DNA from: an uncultured Xanthomonas sp.
Lineage (GTDB): Bacteria > Pseudomonadota > Gammaproteobacteria > Xanthomonadales > Xanthomonadaceae
DNA: 46,013 nt
Direction of reading: 5' to 3'
Assembly (NCBI GenBank): GCA_943912265.1
Contig: CALTTS010000022.1
Coordinates: 1 to 46,013 of the forward strand
Made by a program: the position numbers and the translations under genes. Below are positions 17,800-27,770 of this stretch, one piece after another; positions within the stretch are counted from its first letter, which is position 1; the number at the start of each line of letters is the position of its first letter. The notes below the pieces were generated by a model. That model was not told where the DNA came from, searched no databases, and saw only the letters and a list, made by a program, of their open reading frames with translations.

Positions 17800-18534
17800 T
17801 CAGGCGCGCTCCAGCGCGGCCTGGTCGACGTTGGAATACACGTTCTGGACGTCGTCCAGGTCTTCGAGCATGTCCAGCAGCTTCTTCACCTGCAGCGCGG
17901 CCTCGCCGTCCACGGCGATGTCGTTCTCGGCGCGGTAGGTGACCTCGGCGTGATCGGGCACCAGGCCGGCCGCCGCCATCGCCTTCTTCACCGACTCGTA
18001 GGCCTCCGGCGCGGTGATCACGTCGATCGCGCCGTCTTCCGGATACACCGCCACGTCGTCGGCGCCGGCCTCGATGGCCGCCTCGGTGACCTTTTCCTCG
18101 TCGCTGCCCGGCGCATAGCTGAGCACGCCGATGTGCTTGAACATGAAGGCCACCGATCCCTCGGTGCCCATGTTGCCGCCGCACTTGCCGAAGGCATGGC
18201 GCACGTCGGCCACGGTGCGCACGCGGTTGTCGGTGAGGCAGTCGACGATCACCGCCACGCCGCCGGGCGCGTAGCCCTCGTAGCGCACGTTCTCGTATTC
18301 CACGCCTTCCAGCTCGCCGGTGGCCTTCTTCAGCGCGCGCTCGATGGTGTCCTTGGGCATGTTGATCGCCAGGCCCTTGTCGATCGCCGCACGCAGGCTG
18401 GGATTGTTGGCCGGGTCGCCCCCGCCGGGGCCGCGCGCCGCGACGTTGATCTCGCGGATGAGCTTGGTGAAAATCTTGCCGCGCTTGGCATCGGAGGCGT
18501 TCTTGCGCGCCTCGATCGACGGACCTCTGCCCAT
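17800..18534 (-). CDS. yebC: YebC/TACO1-family protein
   Basis: A 244-residue YebC/PmpR protein beginning MGRGPSIEARKNASDAKRGKIF, close to the family start. The three-domain organisation is visible: helical N-terminal domain, then GGVAVIVDCLTDNRVRT and HAFGKCGGNMGTEGSVAFMF, the most conserved stretch. The family has been described both as transcription regulators and as ribosome-associated factors that relieve stalling at proline stretches; the sequence does not decide between them here. Confidence 0.96.
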   Translation of the reverse strand: MGRGPSIEARKNASDAKRGKIFTKLIREINVAARGPGGGDPANNPSLRAAIDKGLAINMPKDTIERALKKATGELEGVEYENVRYEGYAPGGVAVIVDCLTDNRVRTVADVRHAFGKCGGNMGTEGSVAFMFKHIGVLSYAPGSDEEKVTEAAIEAGADDVAVYPEDGAIDVITAPEAYESVKKAMAAAGLVPDHAEVTYRAENDIAVDGEAALQVKKLLDMLEDLDDVQNVYSNVDQAALERA

Positions 18535-18576
18535 GAGACTGCTTCCCGGGTAATGACGGATGACGAGGCGCGCATT

Positions 18577-19248
18577 TTACCCGATCGCGCCGGCGCCGCC
18601 TCCTGCCCCCGCCACCGGCAGGAACGCCCCCCAGCGCAGGAACGCCGCCGCCTGGCGCGCGGCCTCGGCCGAAAACACCAGCGCGCTGTGGCTGGCATGG
18701 ACGACGCAGTGGTCGGCCAGCCCCGGCAGGCGGGTTTCGTCCAGTGCCACCGTGCCGTCCGAACCGTCGCCGAGATCGGCGAACAGCTGCCCCAGCCCGT
18801 GCGAACGGTCGCCGGCGACCATGCCGACCCGCGCCCGGCCGTCCCACGGCGGCAAGCCGTCCTGCAGCAGGCGGCGGCTGCCGCCCAGCGCCGGCGCCGC
18901 CCACGGATGCCCGGCCACGGCGCGCGCCGCGCGGCTGCCGCGCAGCGGCGAACCGAGGCAGACCACGCGCTCCACCGGCAGTTCCGGCCGGCCGCGCAGG
19001 GCTTCCAGCGCCACCAGGCCACCGAGGCTGTGGCCGACCAGGGCCACCGGCGCACCGGCCGCCAGGCGCTCGCGCAGCCGCTCGGCCGCCGTTTCCGGCC
19101 CCTCGAACACGCCCGAATAGCCGAACGGCTCGACCTCGAACCCGGCCCGGCGCAGGCGCAGGGCCAGCGGTTCGACCCAAGTGCGGGCGTTCCAGATGCC
19201 GTGCAGCAGCACGACCCGGCGGATGGGGGGCGACGAATCGGATTCCAT
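18577..19248 (-). CDS. Alpha/beta hydrolase, lipase-like
   Basis: A 223-residue soluble hydrolase of the alpha/beta fold. VVLLHGIWNARTWVEPLALRL is the oxyanion-hole segment HG; GHSLGG carries the nucleophile serine; the conserved His is probably in DHCVVHASHSALVFS near residue 190. No signal peptide is visible. It resembles small PGAP1/lipase-like esterases of xanthomonads; the substrate is unknown. ATG 19248 begins just before the first strand. Confidence 0.85.
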   Translation of the reverse strand: MESDSSPPIRRVVLLHGIWNARTWVEPLALRLRRAGFEVEPFGYSGVFEGPETAAERLRERLAAGAPVALVGHSLGGLVALEALRGRPELPVERVVCLGSPLRGSRAARAVAGHPWAAPALGGSRRLLQDGLPPWDGRARVGMVAGDRSHGLGQLFADLGDGSDGTVALDETRLPGLADHCVVHASHSALVFSAEAARQAAAFLRWGAFLPVAGAGGGAGAIG

Positions 19249-19349
19249 GGCGGCAGTGTCGCCCGGCCCGCGCAAGCGGGGAAGCGGGAGGCCGTCCTCC
19301 TTCCGTCGAATGCGGGCCGTCGCCGCGCGGCGGCCGGGGCGGCATCCGG

Positions 19350-19865
19350 TCAGCGCGCGGCCGGTCTGCGCAGGATGAATTCCAGGTCGCGCACGCGCCC
19401 CACCGGGAATTCGTAGCGGCCGACCCGGGCGAACCCATGCCGCGCGTAGAACCGCTGGGCGCCATGGTTCTCCGACCACACGCCGATCCACAGCGTGCGC
19501 GGGCCGTCGCGTTCCAGCCAGGCCATCGCCTGCGCGAACAGGCGCGAGCCGAGCCCGCCGTTCTGCTCGCCGGCGCGCACGTACAGGCGCTTGAGTTCGC
19601 CGTCGCCCTGCGCCACGTCCGGGTGCGGCAAACCGGCCGGCCCGGCCACCGCATAGCCGATCGCCCGGCCGTCGCGTTCGGCCAGCCACACGCCATACGC
19701 CGGGTCGGCGATCAGCTCGGCCTGGCTCTCCGGTGCATAGGCCAGCGCGAGGTAGAAGGCCAGATCCTCCGGCGGATACAGGTGGCCGAAGGTTTCCGTG
19801 AAGGTATCGACGGACAGCGAGGACAGCACCGGCGCGTCGGCCGGCACGGCACGGCGGATGCGCAC
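19350..19865 (-). CDS. GNAT-family N-acetyltransferase
   Basis: A 171-residue acetyltransferase. MRIRRAVPADAPVLSSLS is the typical beta1-alpha1 start; LKRLYVRAGEQNGGLGSRLF is the acetyl-CoA pyrophosphate-binding loop (normally Q/R-x-x-G-x-G/A), here with GGLGSR; RFYARHGFARVGRYEFPVG is the C-terminal signature. The substrate is unknown. It starts three bases after the stop of the acidic protein upstream, so they are likely co-translated. Confidence 0.9.
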   Translation of the reverse strand: MRIRRAVPADAPVLSSLSVDTFTETFGHLYPPEDLAFYLALAYAPESQAELIADPAYGVWLAERDGRAIGYAVAGPAGLPHPDVAQGDGELKRLYVRAGEQNGGLGSRLFAQAMAWLERDGPRTLWIGVWSENHGAQRFYARHGFARVGRYEFPVGRVRDLEFILRRPAAR

Positions 19866-19868
19866 GGC

Positions 19869-20135
19869 TCAGGCCTCGCCTTCGTCCTCGCCGCCGCCTT
19901 CCTCGTCCTCTTCTTCCTCTTCTTCCTCGTCCTCTTCGTACTCTTCGTACTCGTCGTCCTCGCCGAAATCCTCGCCGTCCCAGCGGCCTTCGGCATCGGG
20001 CACGAACGCCAGCGCGGCGCCGGAACGCACCAGCCAGCCGCCGAACACGCGCGCCCGCTGGACGAGGATGGCCTCGGCCTCACCTTCGCTGCCGAGGGTT
20101 TCCCACTGCAGGTTGAACGGCACTTCTTCGCTCAT
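19869..20135 (-). CDS. Small highly acidic protein of unknown function
   Basis: An 88-residue protein I cannot assign. Residues 1-53 look folded (FNLQWETLGSEGEAEAILV, VFGGWLVRSGAALAFVPDA). Residues 54-88 consist almost only of Glu, Asp, Gly and a few Tyr, giving a very negative tail. The underlying DNA is a long purine tract on the coding strand. It lies between aspS and the GNAT gene, with spacing that suggests one operon. Acidic tails of this kind can bind basic proteins or metals, but no function is demonstrated. Confidence 0.75.
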   Translation of the reverse strand: MSEEVPFNLQWETLGSEGEAEAILVQRARVFGGWLVRSGAALAFVPDAEGRWDGEDFGEDDEYEEYEEDEEEEEEEDEEGGGEDEGEA

Positions 20136-20193
20136 CGGTGGCCTCCGGCCGGGCGGGAAACGGGGGATTGGCGGGTCCGGGCGACGACCGGCC

Positions 20194-21960
20194 TCAGCCG
20201 GCGGCCGCGGGCTTGGGCCGCACCATGACGTGCAGCTCGGCCAGCTGCGCGTCCGGGATCGGCGAGGGCGCGTCGGTCATCAGGCACTGCGCCGAGGTGG
20301 TCTTCGGGAACGGGATCACGTCGCGGATCGACTCGGTGCCGGAGATCAGCGCGGCCAGGCGATCGATGCCGAAGGCGATGCCGCCGTGCGGCGGGGCGCC
20401 GTAGTTGAGCGCGTCGAGCAGGAAGCCGAACTTGGCCCGCGCCTCCTCGGCGCCGATGCCGAGCAGCTCGAACACCGCGCTCTGCATTTCCGGGCGATGG
20501 ATGCGGATCGAACCGCCGCCGATCTCGTTGCCGTTGAGCACCATGTCGTAGCCGCGCGACACCGCGCTGGCCGCGTGCGCCTTGAGCTCGGCGATGTCGT
20601 CCACCGCCGGCGCGGTGAAGGGATGGTGCAGGGCGACGTAGCGCTGCTCCTCGTCGTCCCATTCGAACATCGGGAAATCGGTGACCCACAGCGGGCGCCA
20701 GCCCTCGGCGACCAGGCCGAATTCCTTGCCCGCCTTCAGGCGCACCGCGCCCATGAACTCGGACACCTTCACGTACGGGCCGGCACCGAAGAACACGATG
20801 TCGCCCGCCTGCGCGCCGACCCGGGCCAGCAGCGCGGCGAAGGCGTCCTCGGCGAAGAACTTGGCGATCGGCGAGGTGACCGCGCCGGCCTCGTCGATCT
20901 TGGCGTAGGCCAGGCCCTTGGCGCCGAACTTGGCGGCGTGGGCGGCGTAGTCGTCGATGTGCTTGCGGCTCAGGCTGGCGCCGCCGGGGATGCGCAGTGC
21001 GGCCACGCGCCCGCCCTCGCCGCCGGCGGCGTCGCTGAACACCTTGAAGCCGCTGTCCCGGACCAGCTCGGCCACGTCCACCAGCTCCAGCGGGTTGCGC
21101 AGGTCCGGCTTGTCCGAGCCGAAGCGGCGCATCGCCTCGGCCCAGGTCATGCGCGGGAACGGATCGGCCAGCGCGATGCCGGCGACCTCGGCGAACACGT
21201 CGCGGATCATCGCCTCCACCGTGTCCTGGATGTCGCGTTCGTTGACGAAGGCGAACTCCATGTCCAGCTGGGTGAATTCCAGCTGGCGGTCGGCGCGCAG
21301 GGCCTCGTCGCGGAAGCAGCGCGCCACCTGGTAGTAGCGGTCGAAGCCGGCGATCATCAGGATCTGCTTGAACAGCTGCGGGCTCTGCGGCAGCGCGTAG
21401 AACTCGCCGTCGTGCATGCGTGCCGGCACCAGGAAGTCGCGCGCGCCTTCCGGGGTGGCCTTGGTCAGGATCGGCGTCTCGATGTCCTGGAACTCGCGCT
21501 GGTCCAGCCAGTGGCGCAGCGCGCGCACCAGCTTCACCCGGGTGCGCTGCATGCGCTGCATCTCCGGGCGGCGCAGGTCCAGGTAGCGGTAGCGCAGTCG
21601 GGTCTCCTCGCTCGGGTTCTCGTGGGCGTGGAACGGCAGCGGCGCGGCCTTGTTGAGCACGGTGATGCGGGTGGCGATCACCTCGACCTTGCCGGTCTTC
21701 ATCTTGTCGTTCACCGCCTCGCGCGCGCGCACCACGCCTTCGACCTGCAGCACGTCCTCGTAGCCGAGCGAGGCGGCCACCGCGAACACCTCGGGGTTGG
21801 ACGGCTCCACCGTCACCTGGACGATGCCCTCGTGGTCGCGCAGGTCGATGAAGCACACGCCGCCGAGGTTGCGGGCCACGTCGGTCCAGCCGGCCAGGGT
21901 GACGGTCTGGCCGATCAGCGTCTCGTCGATCTGGCCGCAGTAATGGGTACGCATGGACAT
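20194..21960 (-). CDS. aspS: Aspartyl-tRNA synthetase
   Basis: AspRS, 588 residues, a class II synthetase of the bacterial type. The N-terminal OB-fold anticodon domain (about 3-110, HYCGQIDETLIGQTVTLAGW) is followed by motif 2 YQVARCFRDEALRADRQLEF with TQLDMEF, the bacterial GAD insertion (about 290-420), and motif 3 GGIAFGIDRLAAL. Two ATGs two codons apart compete: 21960 (MSMRTHYC) has GGAG at six bases and is preferred; 21954 (MRTHYC) matches the commonest family start. Confidence 0.97.
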   Translation of the reverse strand: MSMRTHYCGQIDETLIGQTVTLAGWTDVARNLGGVCFIDLRDHEGIVQVTVEPSNPEVFAVAASLGYEDVLQVEGVVRAREAVNDKMKTGKVEVIATRITVLNKAAPLPFHAHENPSEETRLRYRYLDLRRPEMQRMQRTRVKLVRALRHWLDQREFQDIETPILTKATPEGARDFLVPARMHDGEFYALPQSPQLFKQILMIAGFDRYYQVARCFRDEALRADRQLEFTQLDMEFAFVNERDIQDTVEAMIRDVFAEVAGIALADPFPRMTWAEAMRRFGSDKPDLRNPLELVDVAELVRDSGFKVFSDAAGGEGGRVAALRIPGGASLSRKHIDDYAAHAAKFGAKGLAYAKIDEAGAVTSPIAKFFAEDAFAALLARVGAQAGDIVFFGAGPYVKVSEFMGAVRLKAGKEFGLVAEGWRPLWVTDFPMFEWDDEEQRYVALHHPFTAPAVDDIAELKAHAASAVSRGYDMVLNGNEIGGGSIRIHRPEMQSAVFELLGIGAEEARAKFGFLLDALNYGAPPHGGIAFGIDRLAALISGTESIRDVIPFPKTTSAQCLMTDAPSPIPDAQLAELHVMVRPKPAAAG

Positions 21961-22219
21961 GGAACGCTCCGCAGGAAAACCCGGCGACATCCGCGCCGGC
22001 AAGCCGGATATTGTGCGGCGCGGGCGCCGGTCGGGCAAATGGCGCCGCTCGCGCGGCCACGGTGGCGCCGGCCATGCCCGGCGCCATCGCCACGGCAGGC
22101 CACACGGGCGAAAGCCGGCGGCCCGGATGCGCCGGCCCGCCCCGGCGCCGCACCGATGCCGGCCACGGACGGCCGCGACGACGCCCCGCTCATGACAAGC
22201 CGGCCCGACCGGGCCGCAT

Positions 22220-22933
22220 TCAATCCTTCAGGAAATACTCCACCGTGGTCACCACCCGCACCGTCTTGACGTGCGGGCTGCCGCGGTCGCGGTCGCCGAT
22301 GGTCACCACGCCCTGGTTGGCGCTGCGGATGCCGCCCAGCCGGGCGCCGGAATCCTTGGCGAACTGCTCGGCCGACCTGCGCGCATTCGCCGTGGCTTCG
22401 GCGATCAGCGCCGGCTTGATGTCGTTGAGCCGGGTGAATTCGAATTGCGGGCCGCCGCCGTCGTCGCTGTTGAGCATCACGCCCTTGGCGACGATCTCGC
22501 CGCTGCGGCGCAATGCGGCCATCGCCTGCGCCACCTTGGACGTGCGCAAGGTGACGGTATTGGAACAGCGGTAACGCTCCGGCGGCCGGTTGTCGCCGTA
22601 GGAGTACGCCCAGCGGTCTTCCAGCCGCGGCGGCGACACCACCACCTCGTCCTCGCCGAAACCCGCGCCGGCCAGGAACGCACGCACCGTGGCGGTGTTG
22701 GCATCCAGTTGCGCCTGCACCGCGGCGAGGTCGTTGCCGCCGACGGTCTGCGACAGCGGCCACACCACCAGGTCGGCATCGACGGTGCGCTCGGCCGAGC
22801 CTTTCACGGTGACGAAGCGGTCGCCGGTGCGCAGGTCGGTCATGCCGCGGGCGGCGAACCAGCCGGCGGCCGCCAGACCGGCGGCGACCAGCAGCGCGGC
22901 GACCACGCCGAACGGACGGTAGCGCACGTGCAT
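22220..22933 (-). CDS. SIMPL-domain (DUF541) envelope protein
   Basis: A 237-residue protein with an N-terminal hydrophobic helix (about 8-30, GVVAALLVAAGLAAAGWFAA), either an uncleaved signal or a membrane anchor. The rest is a SIMPL/DUF541 domain: FVTVKGSAERTVDADLVVWPL at the start and ANQGVVTIGDRDRG with VTTVEYFLKD at the end. The family is periplasmic and poorly understood. ATG 22933 is preceded by GAGGAG. It is separated from aspS by about 260 bases in which I see no gene. Confidence 0.88.
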   Translation of the reverse strand: MHVRYRPFGVVAALLVAAGLAAAGWFAARGMTDLRTGDRFVTVKGSAERTVDADLVVWPLSQTVGGNDLAAVQAQLDANTATVRAFLAGAGFGEDEVVVSPPRLEDRWAYSYGDNRPPERYRCSNTVTLRTSKVAQAMAALRRSGEIVAKGVMLNSDDGGGPQFEFTRLNDIKPALIAEATANARRSAEQFAKDSGARLGGIRSANQGVVTIGDRDRGSPHVKTVRVVTTVEYFLKD

Positions 22934-23019
22934 GTCGGGCTCCTCGATCAGGGAAGCCCCGAGCATAGCCGGACCGGGGTCAAGGCCCCGTCATGCCGCC
23001 GGGCACGGCGGCACCTGGT

Positions 23020-24933
<1,914 letters not shown>

Positions 24934-25055
24934 GTGATGTGCTTGTGACGGCCGGGAATCAAACGCCGGCCCGGATTCGGCGGATGATTCTACCGGCTCG
25001 GCACGCCGGCGCTCACCACGGCGCGCACGGCCGGATGGTTTCACCCTTAACGAAA

Positions 25056-25084
25056 ATTTGACATTTCCGCGGATGCCCTGTATC
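25056..25084 (+). promoter_or_regulatory. Candidate sigma-70 promoter for the TonB-dependent receptor
   Basis: A perfect TTGACA (25056-25061) is followed after 17 bases by TATCCC, half of a -10 consensus, about 75 bases before the receptor's ATG in the divergent intergenic region. The -35 is the best in this region; the weak -10 suggests dependence on an activator. Confidence 0.4.
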
Positions 25085-25159
25085 CCGAGCGGATGCCGAA
25101 TCGGTGAAAGAAGTCACTGTTTCGTGCCGGCGCCAACGCTAGACACCACTGGAGTTCCC

Positions 25160-27574
25160 ATGAAGCACACGCTGTCCCCGCTCGCCCTGTCCGTCTCGAT
25201 CGGCCTGGCGCTTTCGCCGGCGCTCGCCGCCGCCCAGAAGGCCTCGGCCCCGGCCAAGACGCTCGACACCCTGATCGTCACCGGCACCCGCGTCAGCGAC
25301 CGCACCGTCGCCGAATCGCAGTCGCCGATCGACATCGTCACCCCCGAAGCCCTGCAATCCACCGGCACCGGCGAGCTGGCCACCGCGCTGGCACGGGTGC
25401 TGCCCTCGCTGAACTTCCCGCGCCCGGCGCTGGTGGACGGCACCAGCGGCGTGCGCCCGGCGCAGCTGCGCGGCCTTTCGCCCGACCAGGTGCTGGTGCT
25501 GGTCAACGGCAAGCGCTACCACAGCTCGGCGGCCATCAACCTCAACGGCAGCATCGGCCGCGGCTCCTCGGCGGTGGACCTGAACACCATCCCGATCGCC
25601 GCCATCGAGCGCGTGGAAGTGCTGCGCGACGGCGCTTCGGCCCAGTACGGCTCGGACGCCATCGCCGGCGTGATCAACATCGTGCTCAAGGGCGCCGGCA
25701 AGGGCGGCAGCCTGGGCGTGGACTACGGCAAGTATTCGGCCGGCGACGGCTCGCAGTACAAGCTGTCCGGCGATGCCGGCGTGAGCTTCGCCGACGGCCG
25801 CGGCACGCTGCATGTGGCCGGCCAGATCGATAAGCAGAACGAAACCAATCGTTCCGGCCCCTATCTCGGGGGTGCCGTGAACAGCGACGGCACCCCGAAC
25901 ACCACCGGCAATTATCCAGACGTCGGTCAGAAAACCTTCATCATCGGCGACCCGGAAGTGCAGGCCGAGGCGGTGTCGGCCAACGGCGAATTCGCGTTTT
26001 CCGACGCAATCACCGGGTATGCCACAGTGTTGGCCAGCAATCGCGACATCGATTCGTATGCTTTCTACCGTTCGAAGAATCACAACGGCAACGGCGCGCT
26101 GATCTCCCAGTTCTATCCGGATGGCTACGTGCCGGTGATCAACCAGTATTCCAAGGATCGCACCCTGCTGGCCGGGCTGAAGGGCGCCACCGCCGGTGGC
26201 TTCACTTGGGACGTGAGCTACAACTACGGCTACAACAAGATCGACTACGCCACCGAGAACACGATCAACTACACGCTCGGCAGCAGCAGCCCGACCCGTT
26301 TCCACGACGGCGCACTGGAATACACCCAGAACATCCTCAACGCCGACTTCACCCAGCCGCTGGAATGGGGCCTGGCCTATCCGGTGACGCTGTCCTTCGG
26401 CGCCGAATACCGCCAGGAGAAGTGGAACCAGTCGCCGGGTGAGCCGGGCTCGTACCAGGGCAGCGGCGCACAAGGCTTCGGCGGCTTCACCCCGGCCAAT
26501 GCCGTGCACGCCGACCGCCACAACTATGCGGTCTACGCCGGCCTCGAAGCCGACCTGACCGACAAGTTCTCCGCCGGCCTGACTGGCCGCTACGAGGACT
26601 ACTCGGACTTCGGCAACAAGACGTCCGGCAAGCTGTCCCTGCGCTATGCCTTCACCGACAAGGTGGCCCTGCGTGCCACAGCGTCCAATGGTTTCCGCGC
26701 GCCCTCGCTGGCCCAGCAGAGCTTCCAGGCGATCTCCAGCATCATCAACAGCGGCGTGTTCTACCAGAGCGGCACCTTCCCGGCCGACAGCGCCGCGGCG
26801 CGCGCACTGGGTTCCAAGCCGCTCAAGGCCGAAACCTCCACCAGCTACGGCCTGGGCCTGGTGCTGCAGCCGACCGACCAGTTCTCGCTGACGGTGGATG
26901 CCTACCAGATCAAGATCGACGACCGCATTCTGTTGTCCTCGAACGTGAGCCTGCGGGGTAATACGGCAGCCCAAGCCGTGTTGTCCGCCCTCGGTCTGAC
27001 GGGGGTCGACTCGTTCCGCTACTTCACCAATGCGGCCGATACCCGCACGCGCGGCATCGACGTGGTGGGTACTTACAGCATCCCGTTTGCGGCCAGCGCC
27101 CTGAACCTGAGCGCCAGCTACGGCTACAGCAAGACGGACGTGCAGAAGCTTGACGCATCGCCGAGCGCATTGACCGACCTGGGCATCACCACGCCGCTGG
27201 TCGCACGCGACGAGATCGGCCGGCTCGAGGACAGCTTTCCGAAGGACAAGGGCATCCTGAATGCCAACTGGAAGGCCACGCACTGGGATCTGGGCCTGTC
27301 GGCGACGCGCTACGGCAGCTTCACCGTACGCAACTCGAGCACCGCCACGCGCGACCAAACCTACGGGGCCAAGTGGATCCTCGACGCCACGGCCAGCTAC
27401 AAGCCGAGCGAGCAGTGGACGCTGACGCTGGGCGCGGACAACCTGCTCGACACCTACCCGGACAAGACGGTCAATCTGCTCAACTCCACCTACGGCATGT
27501 TCCCGTACAGCAACTACTCGCCGTTCGGCTTCAACGGCGCCTACGTGTACGGCCGCATCCGCTACACCTGGTAA
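25160..27574 (+). CDS. TonB-dependent outer-membrane receptor
   Basis: An 804-residue receptor. Signal peptide about 1-25 (LSPLALSVSIGLALSPALAA); TonB box in LDTLIVTGTRV near residue 34; plug domain with VLVNGKRYHSS and IERVEVLRDGASAQYGSDA, then a 22-strand-type barrel ending GAYVYGRIRYTW with a terminal aromatic residue, as required for BAM insertion. It energises uptake of a bulky ligand via TonB-ExbBD. The ligand is unknown: no siderophore, vitamin B12 or polysaccharide genes are adjacent. ATG 25160 has GGAG at the right distance. Two hairpins follow the stop. Confidence 0.95.
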   Translation: MKHTLSPLALSVSIGLALSPALAAAQKASAPAKTLDTLIVTGTRVSDRTVAESQSPIDIVTPEALQSTGTGELATALARVLPSLNFPRPALVDGTSGVRPAQLRGLSPDQVLVLVNGKRYHSSAAINLNGSIGRGSSAVDLNTIPIAAIERVEVLRDGASAQYGSDAIAGVINIVLKGAGKGGSLGVDYGKYSAGDGSQYKLSGDAGVSFADGRGTLHVAGQIDKQNETNRSGPYLGGAVNSDGTPNTTGNYPDVGQKTFIIGDPEVQAEAVSANGEFAFSDAITGYATVLASNRDIDSYAFYRSKNHNGNGALISQFYPDGYVPVINQYSKDRTLLAGLKGATAGGFTWDVSYNYGYNKIDYATENTINYTLGSSSPTRFHDGALEYTQNILNADFTQPLEWGLAYPVTLSFGAEYRQEKWNQSPGEPGSYQGSGAQGFGGFTPANAVHADRHNYAVYAGLEADLTDKFSAGLTGRYEDYSDFGNKTSGKLSLRYAFTDKVALRATASNGFRAPSLAQQSFQAISSIINSGVFYQSGTFPADSAAARALGSKPLKAETSTSYGLGLVLQPTDQFSLTVDAYQIKIDDRILLSSNVSLRGNTAAQAVLSALGLTGVDSFRYFTNAADTRTRGIDVVGTYSIPFAASALNLSASYGYSKTDVQKLDASPSALTDLGITTPLVARDEIGRLEDSFPKDKGILNANWKATHWDLGLSATRYGSFTVRNSSTATRDQTYGAKWILDATASYKPSEQWTLTLGADNLLDTYPDKTVNLLNSTYGMFPYSNYSPFGFNGAYVYGRIRYTW

Positions 27575-27585
27575 CACCGCCGTGT

Positions 27586-27612
27586 CGTGATGCCGCGGCA
27601 TGCGGCATCACG
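27586..27612 (+). other. Perfect 11-bp hairpin after the receptor gene
   Basis: CGTGATGCCGC (27586-27596) and GCGGCATCACG (27602-27612) pair perfectly around the loop GGCAT, starting 12 bases after the receptor stop. No T run follows. It may block 3' exonucleases or act with the terminator that follows. Confidence 0.7.
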
Positions 27613-27637
27613 CGATACTGCACGTGCCGCTGCAGAG

Positions 27638-27668
27638 AGCGCCCCGCTTGTCGGGGCGCTTCTTTTTT
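27638..27668 (+). terminator. Intrinsic terminator after the TonB-dependent receptor
   Basis: AGCGCCCCG (27638-27646) pairs with CGGGGCGCT (27652-27660) around CTTGT and is followed by TCTTTTTT, a textbook rho-independent terminator about 65 bases after the receptor stop. It separates the receptor from the antiporter gene downstream. Confidence 0.92.
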
Positions 27669-27770
27669 CTGCGCGCCTGCGCAAAAAACTGAATGCGCCA
27701 GTCATGCAGCGTTTGCGACAACACGGCGGCATCGGCGACACTCGGGCAATCCCCGCAACACCCCTCACGC

